DNA of 64,000 nucleotides from Nicotiana tabacum (Eukaryota > Streptophyta > Magnoliopsida > Solanales > Solanaceae): positions 197,490,103 to 197,554,102 of the forward strand of contig NC_134101.1 in NCBI RefSeq assembly GCF_000715075.1, written 5' to 3'. This document shows positions 58,501 through 64,000 of this stretch, piece by piece. A model generated the notes under the pieces. That model was not told the DNA's origin. It saw nothing but the letters and a program-made list of their open reading frames with translations, and did not search any database. The position numbers and the translations under genes were made by a program. Every line of letters begins with the position of its first letter. Position 1 is the first letter of the stretch.

Positions 58501-61500
58501 CTCCTATGGATCCGAATGCTAAGCTTCTGCCTGGACAGGGGAGCCTCTTAGAGATCTACGAGATATAGGAGGTTGGTTGGCAAATTGAATTACCTCACAT
58601 CGACTAGGCCTGACATTTCTTTTCCGGTGAGTGTTGTAAGTCAGTTTATGGATTTTCCCTGTGATAGTCACTGGGATGTAGTTGTTCGCATTCTTCAGTA
58701 TATAAAGCCAGTTCTAGGCAAAAGATTACTATTCAAGAATCGAGGCCACGAGCAGATTGTTGGATACACAAATGTTGATTGGGCAGGATCACCTTCTGAT
58801 AGGCGTTCTACATCTGGATATTGTGTTCTAGTAGGAGGTAATTTGGTCTCTTGGAAGAGCAAGAAACAGAATGTAGTTGCTCGATCTAGCGCCGAAGCAG
58901 AATATCGGGCCATGGCTATGGCAACGTGTGAGCTAGTTTGGGTCAAGCAGTTGCTCAAGGAGTTGAAGTTCGGAGAATCAGCAAGATGGAACTGGTGTGT
59001 GATAATCAAGTTGCTCTTCATATTGCACCAAATCTGGTGTTCCATGAGAGGACTAAACACATTGAGATCGACTGTCACTTTGTCAGAGAAAAGATACTCT
59101 CAAGAGATATTGTTATAAAGTTTGTGAAGTCGAATGATCAACTAGTAGATATTTTCACTAAATCTCCTACTGGTTCTCGTATTAGTAACATCTGTAACAA
59201 GCTCGGTACATATGATTTATATGCACCAGCTTGAGGGGGAGCATCAATTAGTTAATCATGTATAGGGTCCCACATCAGGAAGTACATACCTAGTATTATG
59301 TTATCACTATATAGATATAGGGCATTGTACAACACTTTAGATAATCAATAAGATTTTTCTCCCGTGCATTCACACAGCCCTAAAGGTGGGGCCCTGTGTA
59401 AGGGCGGATGGGAATGTCGGTCTTAGACTTTATCTTAGTTATTTAAATAAAGTAGGGGTTAGGTCTTTGTCCCTCAATTCAGTGATTCAAGGGTTTTAGA
59501 TAGCATTGAAGAGATTGCTCAGGATGAGTGTTTGGGTAACAAAGCCGAGGAGGGTGTAGTCAAGGAGAGAACTCCCGAGGAGAGTGATCTGCTCATAGAA
59601 GTGAGGATCTGAAAGAAAGGGTCAACTATGATAGTGACTGAGGGGGGCTTAAACTGTGATAAACAAATAACTTCAAACAAGAAGCAGGGCATCCAAAAGA
59701 GGTGAACCTGAGAAGAGCAGTAATAGTAAGCGTTCAAATACGGGTGCTATGACCAACAAGGTGGAACATTATTTGCGGTTTTACCTATTTCTTGGGGATA
59801 ATATTATCTCTCCTAAATGTTCTACCACAACTCCAAGACTCTTGACTTATCATCGTCGACAATGCCTACATCAGGCCTAAAAGATTCATGCCTAGAACTA
59901 GATCCTTCCTCCTACAAAGGACCTTTCTCCTTCCTATAGTCCTTTAGCACATTTTTAAAATGTTACTCTTTCTAATCATAATTCTCATTCTATTTACACC
60001 TTTTTAAGTTATCATCATTGTCATCATCCCAATATGTTTTTATCTCATCTTTGTCATATGTCATTCATTTCTAAGTCTATAGGCAAAACTTTTGCACGTG
60101 ATGTTTGTCATTGGTCTATGTCCAACTAATAGAAGCTTGTTTATTAAACATCTTATATTTTATAATTCTTTAGAAAAATAAAAAATATCCATTCGTCACT
60201 AACGGGTGTGGTGGAATGGTAAAGGTTCCTCCACCCTTAATCTTAGGTTCGAGCCTGAGAACGGAGTCTTGGTAGGGGGCACCAAGACCCCCCATAGTAG
60301 GCTTTCTACTGTGCGGCCGGATTAGTCGGCCAACGGATTCTGGACACCGGATGGTTTAACCAAAAGAAAAGAAAAGTATTCATATTCCTACAAATAAAAA
60401 AGCACACTCAGAACATAGCTTTCTGCAAAAACTGACTAGTTGATTTAAGTTTGATCATTCTCCCATCTATAAAGTGATTAAACACTTGGGGACGTATGTA
60501 AACTGAGAATCGGCTGTTGGAATATAATTGAGTAGGGAAACCCAAAAAAATGTTAACAGAAGCCTCTGCATTTTTTATTTTATTCATATTTATTATCTAC
60601 TTTTCCTAACTGAAAAACAAAAGGAAGTAGGTCCATATTTGGTATATGTTATCGTATTCATTTATACAAGTTGAACCTTTCTCAAAAAAAAAAAAAATCT
60701 TCTCAACAAGTTGAACTATTCCTACATAATAGAAAAACTTTTACTGCCAGGTTTAGATGAAGATAAAATAATCATATGTTTTTATCGGTGGACCTTGATG
60801 CAGCCTTTATAAACTAAACCACCTTTAACACTTCAACTATTAATTCAGGTATCATATGATAGGTTTCTTACTCCACTCTTAGTTGAACTAGCTTATAGGG
60901 CACCTACGATGAGTGAATAACACATCAGTCATGCAAATCAAATTCTTCCAGCACATGCCACACAGTATAAGCACAAGAAAATAGATTACCTTTCATAGCA
61001 GCAGCTTTTGTGACAGCCTTTGATTCCTCATGAGCATCCTGTGAAGAGCATTGGAAAAGATCTTGAGGTTCTTTATTCTTAACAATTAAATATTTAAGGA
61101 AACAATTAAGATCATATATGGATCTTCTGAGCTCCTTTGGTCCCTATGTCTTTGTTTTTGTCCTTTTGGTAACTACCTTATGTTCCTATATCTTACATCA
61201 ACTAACCTACAAGTCGACGTACACTTCTTGGAATTACCTTTTCAACCCCCTTAAGTGGGTTTTAGTACAAGCAAAGAGAATGAATTTTGTGAATTACTAA
61301 CATAGAAGAGCTCCTCATTATGTGGAAAAGGGAATCACATTATATGCACTTGAAGCAAGGTGTCCCCCCCCCAAAAAAAAACAAAGCTAAAATCAGATCA
61401 ACCTTATTTCTTACACACGATGCTGCTGATAAACCAACTCAAATACTTTTAACTGGGAAAGTGAAGTTGTAGTAACGAAGCCCGGTGCCTTTTAAATTGT

Positions 61501-63838
61501 TGATTTGGATTGAGTATTATGTAATTACTGCAATTCAACGATAGAGGGGTTCGAACATATCCTATAATTGGTGGGTTTAGGAAAGAGTGTCCTACTGTCA
61601 ATGGGAGCTATATATGTAGAGACAGAAGGGCTTATTGTATTGTATACATAAATAAGGGTTTTACATAAATAACATACTACATAGTTGTAGTATGTTAGCA
61701 ATGTATACATATTTGAGTTACCCAAAATACCCTTACTATTTATTGACATCACATTAAATTTAGGGACTTTTTTGTCTTTCACCAAAGTCCCCTTTTTTCT
61801 CTGCATTCCCACTCAGCCAATCCTCCATTTCCTCTCTAAAATTCCTATTGCTGTCTTGAAGAAAAAATCACATGGTAACCAAAAAAGTTGGAGGCAAATT
61901 AAGATGAGATGAATCTGTTTGTACCGTAGATTAATTCTATAAATTTTCACAATAATCCGCTCCAATTTTCTCGAAGATATAGAAAGTTATATTTTCAGAT
62001 TTTCCGGTATCTCCAACGCTGGATCCAAGGAGAACGCAGGGCAAAAGGGTAGAAAATAGTGTATGTAGTAAAATCGCTCTTGTCGTTCTCTCCTGCTGTT
62101 CCAAAGATTCAACCTTAAACCATTTCTTTTCAATATTATTGGTGGCTTTGCACAAAAATCTCCATCTCCGTTGAAGAAAACCCACTGATGTCGTTCGGAA
62201 AGACCAAAATGATAACAATTTGGGTATTTGTTATTATTTACTAAGAATGAAAATAGAGAGGGCTTTACGGAATATGTTGTGGAATGATGAGAATTAGGCT
62301 ACAGTGGCAGTTGTACTAGGACAAAAGCTTTTGATTACTCAATGCTCAATTCAATTTCAAGCAAATACTCTTCAATTGCAATTGAAAGTCTGAAGAAAGA
62401 GAGGGGAACTAAACAGTTCTCTATCGGCAAAAGAAGAAGGGAAATTAGGGGAAATTTTGACGAAAAGACAAAAAGGTCCATACATGTAATGAGATAGCAA
62501 GAAATAGTAAGGATATTTTGGGTAACTCAAATATGTATACATGGCTAACCTACTACAACTATATATAGAACTATATATATATATATATACATACATACAT
62601 ATAGAGAGAGAAGGGTTTATTGTATTATACATAAATAAGGGTTAAGAGACATTGTTCTATTGATGACCCTGCAAATTTTTATGGTGCTCTTTCTTTCTAT
62701 GTTTGGACTGACTATGAAAATGCTAGAGTTGTATTCGGTTGTGATACAATTCTTACAATATACAATCTCTTCAAGAATCTTCTCTAAATCTCTTCTACCA
62801 CCTCATTAGCGAAAGTTCCATCTACTCCAACTCCTCCAATGGTCTCTTCACCTTAATCCCTAAGTGCTTGTCCAAAGGGGGCACAGACATATTGCAACGA
62901 GTAGGACATACTCGAGATTGTGTTATTTTCTCTATGGCATACCACAATCATCTAAGGCTAATGTTGCTCAACCACGAACTATAGCTAATGTAGCTCAATC
63001 TAGAAAATGTAGAGTGAGAGGTTAAGTAATCAAGGAATTTGAGGAGCTTCAAAACTCCCATGAGTCTTCAACTTAGTGCCTCTGATTATATCTCTTGCAT
63101 TTCCAAACTATTTACTCATAATCTCATATTGCTTGTTCTGTGTCACCGCCTTCAACATACTTGGAGACAGAACTGAACTCACTACTATAGCATTGCCAAC
63201 CTTATTCCTTCTGTGCCATAATCTTATGTTTGTATTTGCCCTAACGGCTTTTCAATTTGGTTTCAATATGTCAACTAACTCGAACACTATATTATTCAGT
63301 GACATTCTTCTAATTTTTTCATGCTGCAGGATTGAGTTACTAGTGATTGGTACCTGCCACGGGAGTGAAACACATGGACTTTACCACCTTCTTCCCATAC
63401 TATTGTGCCCTGTCCTTCTGTTTCTAATTCTCAATCACTCCTATATAGTTGATATGGACACCCCAACCTCTCAAAGTTGTGTCAATTACACCAAAATTAA
63501 TTGCTCAGTAAAACTGTATGGTTTGTCGCTTTCGGGATTCGCTCTATCATCTAAAGCAGTTCCACAAGCTTAGTTCAATCAAAATCAAAATTAGTACAGT
63601 TGTCCAAAAATTTGGTTTAATCCTTGCATGCTCATTACCTATGCATGAATCAGATAAAATAAAGAAAACTTAAATGCAACCTTCAAAAATTACATGCCAA
63701 TCATCGCATGCTACGATTGCAATAAAACTGATTTAGATTTACAAAAGGATGGCACGTAGTAGAATCGAAGGGCATTTATACCTGAAGCTTCTTGAGGAGC
63801 TTTTCCAACTTCTCATACTGCTTCTCAATTTGGTGAAC
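49560..63838 (-). CDS. SYP132: Plasma-membrane Qa-SNARE syntaxin, SYP132-type (5' end outside window)
   Basis: Exons (plus coordinates, in gene order): 63,782-63,838; 60,990-61,038; 54,407-54,495; 54,217-54,290; 53,495-53,537; 53,354-53,414; 53,240-53,265; 53,069-53,146; 50,811-50,891; 50,051-50,116; 49,560-49,733. All junctions are GT-AG and phases agree, giving 265 residues and a TGA. Family length is about 300, so some 40 N-terminal residues lie beyond 64,000. Order: helical Habc part ([31 protein letters not shown]), SNARE helix ([20 protein letters not shown], with the ionic-layer glutamine next to IFLDMA), a basic NSRKW, a C-terminal membrane anchor ([20 protein letters not shown]) and a short KPW tail. 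SYP132 drives vesicle fusion at the plasma membrane and at cytokinesis. Introns are 80 to 6,494 bp, with transposons in the largest ones. Coding sequence looks intact. Confidence 0.95.
50393..50667 (-). mobile_element. TRIM-like miniature LTR element in syntaxin intron
   Basis: Two direct repeats of about 80 bp (50,393-~50,475 and ~50,585-50,667), each containing CTTAAGCTGTTAGAGA, flank roughly 110 bp. On the minus strand the element begins TGTTGAAAATATAATT, and the first LTR is followed by TGTATTAGAG, a degraded version of the Met-tRNA primer site TGGTATCAGAG. A purine-rich tract (CACGTAAAGGGCAC) precedes the second repeat. It has no coding capacity. Flanks AAATA and GAATT do not match. Confidence 0.6.
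51656..52460 (-). mobile_element. 5'-truncated RTE-type LINE
   Basis: On the minus strand 52,464-52,174 encodes the C-terminus of a LINE reverse-transcriptase [64 protein letters not shown]. The remainder to 51,656 is 3' sequence ending in a TTGTTATTGTTGTTTC tail. The block around CCACAAGTGGGGTCTGG (51,687-51,705 on plus) is a very common LINE 3' end in Solanaceae. Strong 5' truncation is normal for LINE insertions. It lies in the syntaxin intron between exons 53,069-53,146 and 50,811-50,891, in the same orientation as the gene. Confidence 0.88.
54499..54650. repeat. Tandem duplication (~76 bp x 2) beside a syntaxin splice acceptor
   Basis: Unit 1 at 54,499-54,574 and unit 2 at 54,575-54,650 both start CATATACAAT and contain CATCACTTAGGAATGCC, differing at a few bases. 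Unit 1 adjoins exon 54,407-54,495, so the copied part includes the pyrimidine tract and probable branch region of the 6.5 kb intron. The AG of the acceptor lies outside the duplicated unit. Confidence 0.9.
54699..54760. repeat. MITE end fragment
   Basis: GTGCTTTTAAGCTGGTTTG followed by CCAATCCAAACACCCC resembles a terminal segment of non-autonomous hAT-type elements common in Solanaceae. The other end is not identified. Confidence 0.35.
55044..55530 (+). other. Primer-site-like motif and unassigned leader
   Basis: CCTCACAAGGTATCAGAGC at 55,036-55,054 looks like an LTR end followed by a Met-tRNA primer site, but the preceding ~170 bp do not resemble the 3' LTR of Copia-I at 59,237-59,378. It may be the edge of a different element. 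No coding frame follows in 55,055-55,530. Confidence 0.4.
55843..56526 (+). pseudogene. Copia-I gag start fused to protease
   Basis: The ATG at 55,843 opens [15 protein letters not shown]. After about 30 residues it joins KFLQYK and [18 protein letters not shown], the region just before protease, so nearly all of Gag including the zinc knuckle is deleted. A TGA at 56,041-56,043 precedes [17 protein letters not shown], an intact protease active site (DSG). The protease body runs on in frame 56,134-56,526 ([35 protein letters not shown]). Confidence 0.8.
56527..57475 (+). pseudogene. Copia-I integrase and linker
   Basis: Sequence is spread over frames: [15 protein letters not shown] text near 56,675-56,705, [20 protein letters not shown] (56,715-56,906) with [12 protein letters not shown] (second Asp), then [13 protein letters not shown] (Glu) near 56,910-56,940 after a TAA in place of glutamine. 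The 57,074-57,475 frame holds [35 protein letters not shown] and a proline/serine-rich linker. The zinc-binding part is poorly preserved. Confidence 0.78.
57476..59236 (+). pseudogene. Copia-I reverse transcriptase and RNase H
   Basis: The frame to 58,149 contains [47 protein letters not shown] and [21 protein letters not shown] frameshift near 58,100 shifts to 58,125-58,568 with [16 protein letters not shown], intact YVDDIVITG and [16 protein letters not shown] further stop and shift lead to 58,573-59,118 ([50 protein letters not shown]) and 58,938-59,236 ([39 protein letters not shown]). RNase H is recognisable to its C-terminus. Confidence 0.88.
59237..59378 (+). repeat. Copia-I 3' LTR (short)
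   Basis: It follows the polypurine tract and contains ATCAATAAGATTTTTCTCCC near its end, including an AATAAG polyadenylation-like box, finishing CATTCACACA. The usual TGTTAG start is not visible, so the first bases may be lost. Confidence 0.6.
59379..59830. other. Unassigned intron sequence
   Basis: Plus-strand 59,495-59,610 forms a short acidic frame ([20 protein letters not shown]) that looks once-coding, but I do not recognise it. It may be a fragment of another retroelement. Confidence 0.3.
59831..60115 (+). repeat. Second fragment of the Copia-I family (integrase-RT linker)
   Basis: The stretch around CTCTTGACTTATCATC (59,840) and the TTTTAAGTTATCATC/TTTTTATCTCATCTTTGTC region (60,000-60,060) aligns with Copia-I 57,466-57,720. 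It is a diverged remnant and carries no open frame. Confidence 0.7.
60198..60376 (+). mobile_element. tRNA-derived SINE
   Basis: An A-box-like GTGGTGGAATGG (60,208-60,219) and an exact B box GGTTCGAGCC (60,246-60,255) form an internal RNA polymerase III promoter with tRNA-like spacing. The body contains CGGATTAGTCGGCCAACGG and CTGGACACCGGATGG, phrases I associate with Solanaceae SINEs. It ends in an A-rich AAAAGAAAAGAAAAG tail. A possible target duplication is AATATCCATT (60,184) and GTATTCAT (60,376). Confidence 0.8.
61616..62643. mobile_element. Unclassified element with >100 bp inverted repeats, flanked by ~44 bp direct repeats
   Basis: 61,672-61,800 and 62,455-62,572 are inverted copies: CATATTTGAGTTACCCAAAA at 61,707 matches the complement near 62,518-62,537, and similarity continues inward through CTTTTTGTCTTT. 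Outside them, 61,616-61,659 and 62,602-62,643 are direct repeats (GAAGGGCTTATTGTATT / GAAGGGTTTATTGTATT and ACATAAATAAGGG). The ~0.65 kb interior has a 93-codon minus frame (62,218-61,937) and no recognised transposase. Long inverted repeats suggest a Mutator-like element. Confidence 0.6.
62573..62600. repeat. TA-rich microsatellite
   Basis: A (TA)n run followed by three CATA units lies at the inner edge of the right direct repeat. Confidence 0.85.
62650..63575 (+). pseudogene. Decayed Copia gag-protease fragment in syntaxin intron
   Basis: Reading across frames gives [20 protein letters not shown], then RVGHTRDC near 62,895-62,925 (a zinc-knuckle half) and EEL-Q-SHESST at 63,040-63,070. Text parallel to Copia-I's protease follows: TTIALP near 63,180 against TTIS, and [16 protein letters not shown] near 63,340-63,390 against [14 protein letters not shown]. 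It is a remnant of the Copia-I family or a close relative. The 165-codon open frame at 63,076-63,573 mixes frames of this relic and is not a protein gene. Confidence 0.6.
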
Positions 63839-64000
63839 CTAGCAACATCAAAAAAGAGGCAAGAAAAGGAGGAAGCACGAAATTTTCAGGAGATCAACTT
63901 CAACACGTGGGAGGGGAAGTAATTGAGGAAAGGAAGAGGAGAAAACATAATTATCACACTGTTAATTTTCCGAGATAACATCTAACAAGATTTTGCAGCA

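Larger units (their letters stand above)
55534..59378 (+). mobile_element. Copia-I, in a syntaxin intron, antisense to the gene
   Basis: It contains a degraded primer site (TAGATCAGAGCTCGG, 55,534-55,548), a G/C-rich leader, a gag reduced to its start, protease, integrase, reverse transcriptase and RNase H in order on the plus strand, a polypurine tract (GAGGGGGAG, 59,234-59,242) and a 3' LTR. The 5' LTR is not recognisable. It fills most of the 6.5 kb intron between exons 60,990-61,038 and 54,407-54,495. Several frameshifts make it non-autonomous, but reverse transcriptase retains its catalytic aspartates. Confidence 0.85.

Noticed and set aside
58695..59078. Minus-strand 127-codon ORF in the same orientation as the syntaxin gene
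   Set aside because: It is the reverse complement of Copia-I's RNase H, which has clear domain motifs on the plus strand.
60198..60270. A tRNA gene, from the A and B boxes
   Set aside because: No complete cloverleaf or acceptor stem can be formed. The body and A-rich tail continue as in a SINE.
63076..63573. A 165-codon plus-strand open frame rich in hydrophobic residues, looking like a membrane protein
   Set aside because: It overlies a decayed Copia gag-protease relic whose text ([15 protein letters not shown]) appears within it. The hydrophobic stretches come from reading T-rich noncoding sequence.
1..64000. A coordinated defence, biosynthetic or other novel multi-gene system
   Set aside because: Apart from the syntaxin gene, recognisable coding sequence belongs to retroelements. 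Gene clusters or shared regulation are not visible.

Overview
This is a repeat-dense stretch of a plant nuclear genome. The retrotransposon families, an RTE-type LINE tail and a tRNA-derived SINE are of kinds I associate with Solanaceae, so I infer a Solanaceae member, possibly Nicotiana; the sequence alone does not prove genus. I see one convincing host gene, a plasma-membrane Qa-SNARE (syntaxin, SYP132 type), on the minus strand from 49.56 kb to beyond the right edge. Almost everything else is LTR retrotransposon, mostly dead and nested.

Layout: 1-215 is the edge of a minus-strand Gypsy LTR, followed by an unassigned stretch with a possible terminal exon. From 1,062 to 24,596 there is a three-element nest. 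The outer element, called N here, is a non-autonomous LTR retrotransposon on the minus strand. Copia-A (2,709-10,330, target-site duplication AGCCA) sits in one of its LTRs, and Gypsy-B (12,143-22,344, minus strand, target-site duplication CCACC) sits in its interior. Copia-C (24,671-29,698) follows, with a deleted RNase H domain. Then come remains of a TAT/Ogre-like Gypsy on the minus strand (29.7-33.0 kb).

Gypsy-E (33,025-48,690, plus strand) is split. Its gag is cut at 36,285 by Copia-F (minus strand, 3' LTR plus env-like ORF) and then Copia-G (plus strand, ending in a 279 bp LTR at 43,433). Its pol resumes near 43.44 kb, carries a MITE-like insertion at 44.98-45.81 kb, and ends in a truncated LTR.

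The syntaxin gene has 11 exons in the window encoding 265 residues, all with GT-AG junctions. About 40 N-terminal residues lie beyond 64,000. Its introns are swollen by a TRIM-like element (50.4 kb), a 5'-truncated RTE LINE (51.7-52.5 kb), a tandem duplication beside a splice acceptor (54.5 kb), an antisense Copia (Copia-I, 55.5-59.4 kb), a tRNA-derived SINE (60.2 kb), a long-inverted-repeat element (61.6-62.6 kb) and decayed Copia fragments.

I found no CRISPR, tRNA or rRNA gene, operon or evidently new biological system. The most useful observations concern the nest and its target-site duplications, a dimeric tandem expansion inside one LTR, the remodelled syntaxin introns, and an unassigned element with long inverted repeats flanked by direct repeats. 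Similarities were judged by eye.
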